Shown: positions 10,886 through 19,888 of the stretch, in pieces
How positions within the stretch are numbered: the stretch's first letter is position 1
Layout of the letters: every line of letters starts with the position of its first letter
From: Chara braunii
Lineage: Eukaryota; Streptophyta; Charophyceae; Charales; Characeae
Direction of reading: 5' to 3'
DNA length: 43,335 bases
Assembly: GCA_003427395.1 (NCBI GenBank)
Contig: BFEA01000601.1
Coordinates: 411,808 to 455,142, forward strand
Program-made: the position numbers and the translations under genes
Notes under the pieces: generated by a model
What the model saw: the letters and a program-made list of their open reading frames with translations, nothing else
Told to the model about the DNA's origin: nothing
Database searches by the model: none

Positions 10886-11910
10886 TGCAAGGAACATGAA
10901 TATGGACGACAGAAATCCAGAATGCAAAATCACACTGAAGTCCAAGTCGTCAAAGCCAGAGCAGATAGCACAATGGAACCGAGTAACCATCCATTTGAGA
11001 ATGATACAGAAGAATCGTGAGTCAATGTCCAAGCCCAACAGGGCAACACCAACAGCATAACCCAAATGTAGCTCTCTTGTGAATGGCGCCAGGCGCCCTA
11101 TCTACTCTACAGACTAAGCCTACAACTACAGCAATGAAAGCAACCAGACAACTTGACTACCAGCGAGGGATGATGTCAACACCAATGCCGACCTCCACCT
11201 CCACCAGGTACGTGTCCTCTCCACCCACACTCTCCCTTGTTACCCACACAGCGCCCTTCACCCCCACCTCCCCTGTGCCCTATGCAGCCCCGCTATGGCC
11301 GCCAAGCGCCCAGTACACAGGTAGCGCCCTACCGCCTAACGCTAGCCTGCCTCATCCCAGCGCAGCGCAGCTCTGCACAACGCAGCACCTCGCATTAGCG
11401 CAGTGTGCCAGCAATGCCTGCATTGGCCAAGATGCCTGCCCACTCGCCCTGCTTGCCTATATGCCAGTGCTGAGTGTGGGCGGCCTCCCTTCAACCTGCG
11501 ACTGGCCCCAAGTGGCTGAACCCAGCCCGATACAGTTGAGGCCCGGGGCAATGCAGTTGCGCCTCTTTCATCAAGGCCTGCGGCCAGATTAAGAGAGTGG
11601 GCCGATTTCCCTTTGGCATTTTTGGCCTCTATACCCAGCATGCATTGTCGGCCTCACGTTCAAGTGCCCAGGGCCTAACTAACTCAGAGGCCCTGGGATC
11701 TCCACATTTGCAGAGATTCGAGACTCGGTGCACTCCAACCAACTGGCGTGCTGCAACTGTATGGACCCCACTTCGGGAAATGTTTGCGCAGAGGGCTCTT
11801 GTTGATTTGCTGGCCCGCCTTCACTTAGGGCGGGCACTAGGCTTGCTGGGGCCTTAGACCAGAACATGTACATCATGGCAAGGCCCCTTCTTGAGGGCTC
11901 AATCCTCACA
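10886..11910 (-). repeat. E1 5' LTR, family I
   Basis: 1,025 bp, starting TGTGAGGATTGAGCCC at 11910 and ending CCTTGCA at 10886 on the minus strand (TG...CA). Shares its whole length with the LTRs at 28121-29256 and 19889-20922 and most of 37064-38116. The complementary (plus) strand carries a CCAG|GTACGT donor-like site near 11208. Confidence 0.88.
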
Positions 11911-11930
11911 TATGTATCTATCTATCTACA

Positions 11931-11981
<51 letters not shown>

Positions 11982-12837
11982 CACACGCACAAAAAAAAAA
12001 GCAAAGAAACTAAAAAACATGCCATTTTGTGCCTTTGAAGCCCCCCCTCCGACTCTCCCATAACCCTTCCCCCTTCCCCCTCCCCTCTTTCCAACCCCCA
12101 CGACGTCAACTTACCCTCCTCCTTGCCCCCTCCCCCCTCCCTCTCTCTCTCTCTCTCTCATGAGCGCGCACGCGCGTATACATCTATATCTCCAGAAAAA
12201 AAACGGAAATAGATTAAAAAAACTGAAAAAAAAGATCAGGGCACATAGCGCACCTTCAACCTTCCTCCCTCCAACTTCCCCCTGAGCCTTCCCCCTTCCC
12301 CCTTTCCACAAAAAGCATGCGATTCCGCGCCTTTAGCACCTCTCCCCCCCGCAACTCTCCACTNNNNNNNNNNNNNNNNNNNNNNNNNNNNNNNNNNNNN
12401 NNNNNNNNNNNNNNNNNNNNNNNNNNNNNNNNNNNNNNNNNNNNNNNNNNNNNNNNNNNNNNNNNNNNNNNNNNNNNNNNNNNNNNNNNNNNNNNNNNNN
12501 NNNNNNNNNNNNNNNNNNNNNNNNNNNNNNNNNNNNNNNNNNNNNNNNNNNNNNNNNNNNNNNNNNNNNNNNNNNNNNNNNNNNNNNNNNNNNNNNNNNN
12601 NNNNNNNNNNNNNNNNNNNNNNNNNNNNNNNNNNNNNNNNNNNNNNNNNNNNNNNNNNNNNNNNNNNNNNNNNNNNNNNNNNNNNNNNNNNNNNNNNNNN
12701 NNNNNNNNNNNNNNNNNNNNNNNNNNNNNNNNNNNNNNNNNNNNNNNNNNNNNNNNNNNNNNNNNNNNNNNNNNNNNNNNNNNNNNNNNNNNNNNNCCTC
12801 CCCACTTTTCCTTACCCTTTGCCCTCCCCCCCCCCAA

Positions 12838-12886
<49 letters not shown>

Positions 12887-13053
12887 ACCATGCCGCCGAC
12901 ACATTTTTATTTGCGCACAAAAAACAGAAATCCAGAAAAAACAAAACAAACACAACAATATCGCCCCGTGGTGCGCCCTTACCCCACACCACCCGCCGAA
13001 TTCTCCCAACCCTCCCCACTTCCCCCTCCCCCATTCTCTCTCTCTCTCTCTCC

Positions 13054-13089
<36 letters not shown>

Positions 13090-13257
13090 TACACACACAC
13101 ACACACACAGAGCAACACAAAAGTCTAAAATGAGAAAGAGAAAAGAAAGATCGTGCCCCCATCCCCTAACTTCTCCCTAACCCTCGCCCCTTCCCCATTC
13201 CCGCCCCATCCGCTAACTTCTCCCTATCCCTCACCCCTTCCCCATTCCCGCTCCACC

Positions 13258-13309
<52 letters not shown>

Positions 13310-13310
13310 G
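11911..13310. repeat. Compound pyrimidine/CT/CA/GT satellite with sequence gap
   Basis: Repeating theme of microsatellite, A-rich spacer and C-rich 'CCCCTTCCCC' block: (CT)n/(CTAT)n at 11930-11983, CT at 12140-12160, GT at 12841-12883, CT then CA at 13035-13109, CT at 13260-13306. A 46-bp C-rich unit is duplicated at about 13150-13250. Positions 12364-12796 are N (433 bases), so the array is incompletely assembled and its true length is unknown. Frames running through the gap are meaningless. Confidence 0.85.
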
Positions 13311-13658
13311 CATACCGTAACGGTGCAGACCAGAACAAGAACCGACCTCTCTCACCAGGGTACAAGATAGCGTAGCGGAAGACTTAGATGCCAATGATCC
13401 GAACAATCAATGTTGCAATGCAGCCCCAAACATACATCATCATCAGCATTCCATGGTGTCAAGGGGCCTGGCGCTCACACAGGAAGAATGCGCCAGTCCC
13501 CGACCATACACAGACGAAGAAGAGGGGGGTTAGACGAAGAAGAGGGAAAGATGGGAATGTCGTCAACACCGAGTCTACGGCACAGGCCCAAATAGTCCCT
13601 CGTCAAATGTCTGAATCATGTCGAGTCTGGATCCAATGTCGTCAAGTCCCAAAGTCAC

Positions 13659-13706
<48 letters not shown>

Positions 13707-14500
13707 GTCCGCAGATACTGAGAAATCAGGAAGCGAGAGGGTGAAGAAGAGATGGTAGACTTAGAAGAGGAAGAAGAAGTCTCTCTCTCTCTGTCTTGTA
13801 CTAACCTGTGAAGTTGGCACCTTGATGCAGGTACCTCGAAGATGAAGCTGGAGCTATGGCGCCACAGGTGAGTCCCCCTGGCCTCCGCCAGTCATCTATC
13901 TCTCCAACGCTACTCTACCACTACCAGCGCCCAGCGCTGAAGAGTACTACTACAGCTACTAGCGCCCAGTGCTGAAGACTACTGCTAGCGCTAGCGCTAC
14001 TCCTGCAGTGCTCCTCCAGAGTGCTGCTGCCGAATTCTGAAGACTACTCCTGCCTTCTGCCTACCTGTGAAGTGCATGGGAACTCCCTATGTACTACCTC
14101 GGCCTGCCTCCTGACTGCCTCTGACTGCCTACAGTTGCAGGGCGGGGCAGTCCAGGAGGCTGCTCTTGCCAATGCCAAAACGAGACAGGGCCTGGCGCTG
14201 CAGCTCCTGCTGAGGCTGTCGTGGAAACAGGCCAAAAATAGCCTGTTCCTAAAACCCTGGTTTGGTGCCTGAATGTCAGGGCAGGTCGATCTTATGAGGG
14301 CCCGAAAGTGGCCCTCTGTTTCAGGCTGAAAAGACTCAGGGCCTGGATGGCCCTGTTTTTAGGCTGAAACGACATAGAGCCTGCAGGACCTCGTTTTCAG
14401 GCTTTCAGGCTGAAACGACACAGGGCCTGTAAGCCCTTGTTTTCAGGCTTTTAGGCTGCGAACGCTGGTCGGGCCCTGCAGGCCAGTGTGGCTGCGCTGT
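13311..14500 (-). repeat. LTR-like segment, family uncertain
   Basis: On the plus strand it shows CTATGGCGCCACAG|GTGAGT (13853-13873), almost the same as CTATGGCGCCAG|GTAAGT in the LTR of E2 (21833-21850) and analogous sites in all other LTRs. It also has the AGCGCCCAGCGCTG-type blocks found in those LTRs. It includes a (CT)n array (13661-13703) and a degenerate minisatellite (14283-14470). I could not find its termini or an element body, so this is a tentative call. Confidence 0.4.
14283..14470. repeat. Degenerate minisatellite of about 60-bp units
   Basis: Three to four imperfect units built on CAGGCTGAAACGACACAGGG, CCTG-AGGCC and TGTTTTCAGGCTTT. Confidence 0.65.
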
Positions 14501-14503
14501 ATG

Positions 14504-14504
<1 letters not shown>

Positions 14505-14540
<36 letters not shown>
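14505..14540. repeat. (CA)n microsatellite
   Basis: Uninterrupted CA dinucleotides. Confidence 0.95.
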
Positions 14541-14541
<1 letters not shown>

Positions 14542-15291
14542 TCAAGAAAGATGAAGGAGGGTGGACTTTTTAAATTAACAATTATATATCTATATATATC
14601 GTTACAAACAGAACTGCCCGGTAAACCGTAGGCAGAGAGAGAGAAGAAGACAACAAACGAGGGGCTGTGACAAACTGTTTCGTTGGAGTTTCACCGACTC
14701 ATCAGAAGGCTGAACCCTCAACAGTCACTGTAAATGATAATCTACCTTAACCAAAATCAAAGTAGACTATCACTCACCCACACCAGATGGAAAACTCTAC
14801 AGACTGTCGGTTCACACCCCATCACAAGCCAGCAAAACATCCACGAAACAAAGAAAGGTATGTCACAGCCAAAAAATACACTCCAGACGCGCCGCTGGCA
14901 CTAGAGGCACAGCATTGCCGCCTAGTAACGGCCATATATATATAAAAAATTCCAGGCCCACTATTCCCTAAACCCAGAACTACCTTTCAGAGCCACTTTC
15001 GAAAAAGAACCCGTTCAACCCCTCGTAATAGGACCCCGACTATTTGAAACCAAAAAAGGATCTACGACCTTCTGCGGACAGACGGGTAGCACTCTGACAG
15101 CTACTTTTTCACTACTTGAGAGCGAACCATCATTACCAACGACTTCAATTACCGCGTTGCCGAAACGCAAAATGCCAAGACAACAGAGTGAAAACCCCGT
15201 TACTCTTTGGCGGAAAGCGCGTCGACAACGGACGGGCATCCCTTAGACGCATCGAGGTCGACACGAAGCCTCCCCGCGCTCTTCAACTTCC

Positions 15292-15293
<2 letters not shown>
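14541..15293. other. Spacer without recognised gene; contains hammerhead-like motif
   Basis: Mixed-composition DNA with short TATATA runs (about 14585-14600, 14935-14945). Apart from the motif annotated at 14669-14708, nothing is recognised on either strand. Confidence 0.4.
14669..14708 (-). ncRNA. Hammerhead ribozyme-like motif 1
   Basis: The minus strand reads CTGATGAG, a short stem-loop (GTCGG..CCAAC around a GAAA-containing loop, one mismatch), CGAAAC, a minimal three-pair hairpin (ACA/TGT) and GTC. These are the conserved core strands of a type I hammerhead in the right order, with C of GTC as the expected cleavage site. Minimal stem III hammerheads of this kind are known from Penelope-like elements and retrozymes. 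Stem I pairing next to the core is poor, so the copy is probably decayed. A related copy lies at 18104-18136. Confidence 0.45.

Positions 15294-15352
<59 letters not shown>
15294..15352. repeat. (CT)n microsatellite
   Basis: Nearly pure CT array; the reading frames through it are artefacts. Confidence 0.95.
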
Positions 15353-15354
<2 letters not shown>

Positions 15355-15419
15355 TCCCTCTCTCTCTCCTTCCTGCCGTCGTTCAATCAAACAACTGCCC
15401 TCGGTGATCATCTTCTCGT

Positions 15420-15760
15420 TTCGAAATTCTCTCCGCGGCACCTTTTGGCAAAATTAATTCAACCTCATCTTTGGCATCTGGTGGTATGAGCGCCTCGTCT
15501 TCATCCAGAGCAGGAGTGGTAACGAGTTCCTTGCCCACAACCTCTCAACCTCCTTTGACCCTTCACACCACCCAACTTGATGTTTTTCCCTTTCGGAGCG
15601 CCAACTCGAGGATGTATACTCCCCCTGATGAGCCGATCTGATGAATATCGGCGAAAAGATCTTTGGAAAACTTCCATCAAATCCTTCTTTGTTGGGTTGG
15701 CAATTTCTTGAGCCGCTTGGCCGAATTGGGATATTCTGTTTCTTTTTTTCCCCCCCTTTT
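15420..15760 (-). pseudogene. Coding-like segment, unrecognised, frame-disrupted
   Basis: Minus-strand frames give three stretches with protein-like composition: RISQFGQAAQEIANPTKKD followed by LMEVF (about 15745-15670), KDLFADIHQIGSSGG then VYILELALRKGK (about 15670-15580), and GKELVTTPALDEDEALIPP followed by DAKDEVELILPK (about 15540-15440). They lie in different frames separated by a one-base shift and a stop. This could be a decayed gene, or exons with an intron I cannot place. I do not recognise the family. A 187-codon open frame overlaps it (16017-15454) but in a less protein-like reading. Confidence 0.35.
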
Positions 15761-15931
15761 CTTTCCTCCTTGTTTTTCTTCCCCTTTGATTCCTTCACAC
15801 CATGTTCGTGCACTTTGTATGCTTTGCATGTATGGGTGGGATGCTTCGTTCTGGTCGGGTTGTGGTTGCTTGATTTGAGAATGGGTAGGAGCTTGTGAAG
15901 ACCTTCGTATGAGGCAGCTGAACAAGGCCGC

Positions 15932-16108
15932 ATGGAGCCGCACTTTTTTGAGTTCTGCATCGTAGCGCTACTCGCGTTGTTCCTTGCATATATGGCCTTT
16001 GTAACGACCTTGAACATTTCTCGTCATCATCTCATTTACTTCTGCGAGATTCCTCCTGCTTTCAACACCTCTGAGTTGCAGACGGTTCAGCGGAGGTGCC
16101 CCGCTTGA
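15932..16108 (+). CDS. Hypothetical 58-residue membrane protein (ORF a)
   Basis: Starts with ATG at 15932 and ends TGA at 16106-16108. Residues about 8-27 (FCIVALLALFLAYMAFVTTL) form one strong hydrophobic segment, followed by an NIS sequon and a polar tail with several Cys. Two further short frames with the same design follow immediately downstream. Not recognised; it may be an exon or a chance frame. No Kozak or splice context decides. Confidence 0.3.
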   Translation: MEPHFFEFCIVALLALFLAYMAFVTTLNISRHHLIYFCEIPPAFNTSELQTVQRRCPA

Positions 16109-16128
16109 ATCATATCTTCTAGGCCATC

Positions 16129-16263
16129 ATGGATACATTCCGATGGATATTTCGCGCCTTTGTATTTCTGGGACTTGTCTTGATCACTGCCATGTGTTCT
16201 GGCGTTCTGCACCGCCTTCGATGCATATCATCCTCCTATCCCATTGCGGATCTGTCCCGCCCC
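16129..16263 (+). CDS. Hypothetical 44-residue membrane peptide (ORF b)
   Basis: ATG at 16129, stop TAA at about 16261-16263. Hydrophobic segment FRAFVFLGLVLITAMCSGVL preceded by MDTFRWI, then a basic/Cys tail. It starts 20 bases after ORF a ends. Unrecognised and possibly fortuitous. Confidence 0.25.
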
Positions 16264-16459
16264 TAACTACCCCCCTCTTCATGATCCTGCTCTGTCTCGT
16301 ATCTTAACCCTCACCATCTGTGCTGCTTCCTTGGCCTATGCCCTCTGCGCCTTGACCTTTCAGCGTTTAGTCATCAGCAGAATGCTTCCAATGATGCTAC
16401 TAGATAGGCGGCATGACACTGGTGTATTCATACTCGTAAGTGCATATAACTGTATGTAA
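16244..16459 (+). CDS. Hypothetical hydrophobic frame (ORF c)
   Basis: Open frame with hydrophobic stretch ILTLTICAASLAYALCAL and ending YNCM. It has no upstream ATG (opens at TTG), so it would have to be an exon. CTC|GTAAGT at about 16431-16439 is a good splice donor inside it. It overlaps the end of ORF b in another frame. The block with HDTGVFI recurs in decayed form at about 16680-16720, indicating local duplication. Confidence 0.25.
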   Translation: MRICPAPNYPPLHDPALSRILTLTICAASLAYALCALTFQRLVISRMLPMMLLDRRHDTGVFILVSAYNCM

Positions 16460-16900
16460 TGGATACTTGGGGACTCGCAATGGAACTCAATAATTTGTAG
16501 CATAACTTTACTTTCATTTGATGATACAGAAGTTATGTGGCGATCATTCTTTTTGGGATTTCGTGGCTTGGAGCGGAGATTGGGTAGTTAATCGACAAAC
16601 CTTTCAGACGAATGAACTCTTGAATCTCTGAATCTTACGCGATCAATCCCCTTTGTCTGTGACAGTGCGAGTGGAGAGGATGCATGACACTGGTGTATAT
16701 ATAATCATAGGTGCATTTGCTTGAATGAAATGGATGCTGTGCAACTCATAGCATGGCATAACCTTGCTTCTCTTCGGTAGATGGTTATAATGATGTGTGA
16801 TGACTTTTTTTTTTTTTTTTTTTTTTGACTTATCTTTTTCTACGAGTGAATTCCTCAGCTTTCGTCATTCTCTAAAATTCACACGATCAATCCGCTTCTT
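16405..16900. repeat. Diverged tandem duplication, about 270-bp period
   Basis: GCATGACACTGGTGTAT occurs at 16411 and 16684, each followed by AT-rich sequence with GTGCAT, AATGGATGCT/ATGGATACT and CATAAC blocks. ACGATCAATCC recurs at about 16640 and 16884. The units are heavily diverged. Confidence 0.55.
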
Positions 16901-17384
16901 AATCTCGAAGTTTTTCCAAAGAGGAATGATGCTTGATTCGTGTCTCACTCAAACTCTCTCTCTTTCTTCCCGTTTTTTCTGGCTTTGTCATGAATTGGTT
17001 ATATGCCGCAAACTTCGTAGTGGATCGCAAAAAAAGGGGAATATCCCAACATTCTTATCGGCTCGAAATTGTGATACAATCAAAGTAGATTCATGAGTGG
17101 ATCACGTGCTTTGGTCAGCAGTATTCGCATGGTAATCAAGTGCGACTCGCCGCGGCGAGAACCGCGGCAGCGTCATGATTCATTAAACACACACACAAAA
17201 TAAAACAAAAAACATCCTAATCGGCGCCTTTAACGCCCCCGCTCCCCCTCTTGACCCTCCCGGTCCTTGCTTCTAGCTCTCCCCCCTTCCCGCCCTCTCT
17301 CTCACACACACAAACAAGTACAAAAGGACAAATAACGGAAAAGAAAGAAAGAAGATGAAAAAAAATTGTGCCACGTGGCACGGC
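16901..17384. other. Spacer, no gene recognised
   Basis: Includes a poly-T run just upstream (16804-16826), a short CGCCGCGGCG palindrome near 17150, and another A-rich/C-rich block like those in the 11.9-13.3 kb satellite (17180-17380). Confidence 0.4.
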
Positions 17385-17601
17385 CATGTGGTGCGATTTT
17401 GCACCTTTATCTTCCGTTTACCCGGTTTCCCCCTCAACCCCCCAGTTCCGCCCTAACCCATCCCAATAACAACTGCCACACCCATCTTCCGTCATGTGGT
17501 GCGATTTTGCACCTTTACCTTCCGTTTCCCCGGTTTCCCCCTGCACCTCCCCAGTTCCCCACTAACCCATCCCAATAACAGCTGCCACACCCATCTTCCG
17601 T
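17385..17601. repeat. 108-bp tandem duplication
   Basis: Two units starting CATGTGGTGCGATTTTGCAC at 17385 and 17493, about 90% identical, of the same C-rich type as the 12-13 kb array. Confidence 0.88.
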
Positions 17602-18049
<448 letters not shown>

Positions 18050-18103
18050 CTGCACACTCTTCGTGTGGCTGTGGCATGTGGCCGTGCGAACTCCACAGTG
18101 CCA

Positions 18104-18136
18104 GACTGTCTCATTGGACTTTCACCAACTCATCAG
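18104..18136 (-). ncRNA. Hammerhead-like motif 2, core mutated
   Basis: The minus strand has CTGATGAG, stem TTGG/CCAA around a TGAAAGT loop, then TGAGAC where CGAAAC is expected and GGC in place of GTC. Only about five of 29 positions differ from motif 1. The stem is better than in motif 1 but catalytic positions are lost, so it is a relic. Confidence 0.4.
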
Positions 18137-18384
18137 CACAGTCTGCCCATGATACATTTGCCTGTGTGCGTGTGTGCATTTGTGTGTGTGCTTGCGCGGG
18201 GGGGCGTCCATATGAGTGCGTGTCGCCTTGCCCACTATTCAAAAAAGAAAACTATGCCCCGTATGGTACCTGTTTTTCCCCAGGCTGGCAGCCCTACGAT
18301 GGGCCCTCTTTCCAACGGGTGTGACTATCCACGCCGGCCGTGGTCCTACCGCGCCGATGGCTCGGATCGTCCCGTGACCTTGAT

Positions 18385-18456
18385 ACTTCAATGTCGTGCG
18401 ACGATCTAGGCCGTCCGGCACGGCGGACGGCCTGGATCATCGCACGATCTTGAAGT
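18385..18456. repeat. Inverted repeat, about 33-bp arms
   Basis: Arms 18385-18417 and 18424-18456 pair with few mismatches (AGGCCGTCCG with CGGACGGCCT next to a 6-base loop). Could be a hairpin terminator-like RNA fold or fused transposon ends; no context decides. Confidence 0.7.
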
Positions 18457-18599
18457 CTTGAAGTCTTAAGACCACGCGGAAATCCAGACCATTGGGCAGG
18501 TAGGACTGCGGGCAGCCCGGATCGCCCCATTCTCACATTGGCGATTTCTATAAGTGTAGGGATAAAAAAAGTAAAAGATTGCCGTGAAGAAAACAAAAG

Positions 18600-18858
18600 A
18601 CATCCTCTTCATCCTATTCCTCCTCCTCCCCCTACTGTTCTTCTTTTTCCTCCTCCTCGACGTCCTCCATCGCCACAGCCTATTCTTCCTCCTCCTCATC
18701 TTCTTCTTCCCCCTCCTGCTGCTGCTGCTCCTCCTCCTCTTCCTCCTCTTCCTCTTCCTCCACCGCATATGTTCCTCCTCTTCTTCTTCTTCTTTCTCCT
18801 CCTCCTTATCACCTCCTCCTCCTGCTCCTCATCCTCTTCTTCTTCTAAGGAGGCCCTC
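18600..18858. repeat. Long polypyrimidine (CCT/CTT) tract
   Basis: About 260 bases of almost pure pyrimidine on the plus strand. Leucine-, proline- and serine-rich frames here are composition artefacts. The complementary purine type occurs at 38119-38475. Confidence 0.9.
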
Positions 18859-19434
18859 CATTAACCCCCAACCCTTCCCCCCTTTTTACATTTTTTTCAT
18901 TTTTGCTCAGAATGGCCTGAATTTTTTGGGGGGGTCCCCTAGTGGTGCGCAGACCCCCCCCTTAATTTTTTTTCTTTTTTGCCTTTTCCTTTTTCGGCCA
19001 AAACCCTGTTGTCCGGATCCCGGACAACTCCCCCCTGACTGTCTCCCGGAGACATCCTGGGGAGACGTCTCCGAATCGGACAGCTGACAGCCTAGTTTTT
19101 TTGTTTTTTCCAGTTATTGTTTTGCGATTAGTTAGTATGCTCTCCACTCTATGAATTGCTGGCAAGTTTGGATAAAATGACTCTTGGGTTTTGTTATAGA
19201 TGGCATGGCAAGTTGTCTGAAAATTTAGGTCTCCGTTAACCATCTCTCGATGATGATGGAGGGAAGAGGGAGATGAAATCTGTTTCAAGCTAGTGTAGAC
19301 TGTTCTTTCTGTTGATTTTCTTTGTTCTCTCCTGATCTCATTCCACTTCATCTTGAGCTGCAATGAATCACGTTGTCTCAAAGTTGTCTTGCATTATGAA
19401 AATGCAGAGGATCATAGCATATAGAAATACTCAC
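18859..19434. other. Probable downstream intron / flank of the RBM25-like gene
   Basis: On the minus strand GTGAGT at 19434-19429 begins the intron after the RRM exon. A TTCATTGCAG acceptor-like site at about 19362 is followed by sequence that does not look like the RBM25 continuation. A GC-rich patch with GTCCGG and CCCGGAGACA motifs (about 18910-19095) may be a transposon fragment. The next exon was not found. Confidence 0.4.
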
Positions 19435-19587
19435 CACCAGTTCTTGTCCGTCAAGCGAATATCTATGAAGAAGCCGGAGAGCACGCAGAACACCTTCTGC
19501 TGACTCGAACTCACAGAATCCAAATCCTTTTGGACTTCCAGTAGTGGGATCCTGTGCTCGCTTCCAGCTCCTGAAAGGCCCACAGAG
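19435..19587 (-). CDS. RBM25: RBM25-like RRM exon (partial host gene)
   Basis: A 153-base, 51-codon exon in phase 0, bordered on the minus strand by GTTTCTCAG before LCGPFRSWKRAQDP and by GTGAGT after LDGQELV. Both are canonical splice sites. It encodes the second half of an RRM with RNP1 octamer KGFGFCEF, then ESAEGVLRALRLL. This combination (CGP..SWKRAQDP, GFGFCEFESAEG, ALRLL, DGQEL) is diagnostic of RBM25, the U1 snRNP-associated SR-like factor that acts on 5' splice-site choice in the nucleus. RNP2 should lie in an upstream exon to the right and the RE/RD-rich and PWI parts to the left; I could not find either. No disruption within the exon. Confidence 0.88.
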
Positions 19588-19888
19588 CTGAGAAACACGA
19601 CCAACATAACACTATTTGAGTAGTCATCATCGTCTGCTGAAAGAAAATATACAACAGCGAGCACCTCCAACGCAAGAAAGGAATAAGTTTGCTGGGAACG
19701 GCTAGTGCAAATCAACATCCTAGAAACATGTGCAATAAGCCACTTAAATTGTTTGATCCTTGTTTTCTGTTTTCCGAACTGTCCTCAGGAAATATCTGCA
19801 GTTTCCGCTAGTGGAACATATCAGTAAGTATTCTCTGCCTAAATAACGCAGCGCAATGACCCTGCCCAGTCGCTGTCTGCCAGTCATG
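19588..19888 (-). other. Probable intron upstream of the RRM exon
   Basis: Ends (minus) in a pyrimidine-rich acceptor. No RNP2-type VYVG motif is found in frame, so the preceding exon must be further right, beyond the solo LTR or outside the sequence I can recognise. Confidence 0.5.

Larger units (their letters stand above)
5114..11910 (-). mobile_element. E1: Ty3/gypsy retrotransposon, 3'-truncated
   Basis: Minus-strand element in the order 5' LTR (10886-11910), tRNA-type PBS (10871-10883), 1.2-kb leader, gag, protease, reverse transcriptase, RNase H, integrase. This RT-RH-IN order is the Ty3/gypsy arrangement. The body stops inside the integrase core near 5165. No 3' LTR follows, so the element is truncated. 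At least three gag frameshifts, three nonsense codons and one pol frameshift make it non-autonomous. It is close to E3 at 30.0-38.1 kb, of which it is the less deleted relative. Confidence 0.9.

Noticed and set aside
12236-13180. Several long frames across the N block
   Set aside because: They exist only because unknown bases contain no stops; flanks are microsatellite.
18538-19087. Leu/Pro/Ser-rich frames of 100-167 codons
   Set aside because: Polypyrimidine tract translated in three frames; no start context, no domain.
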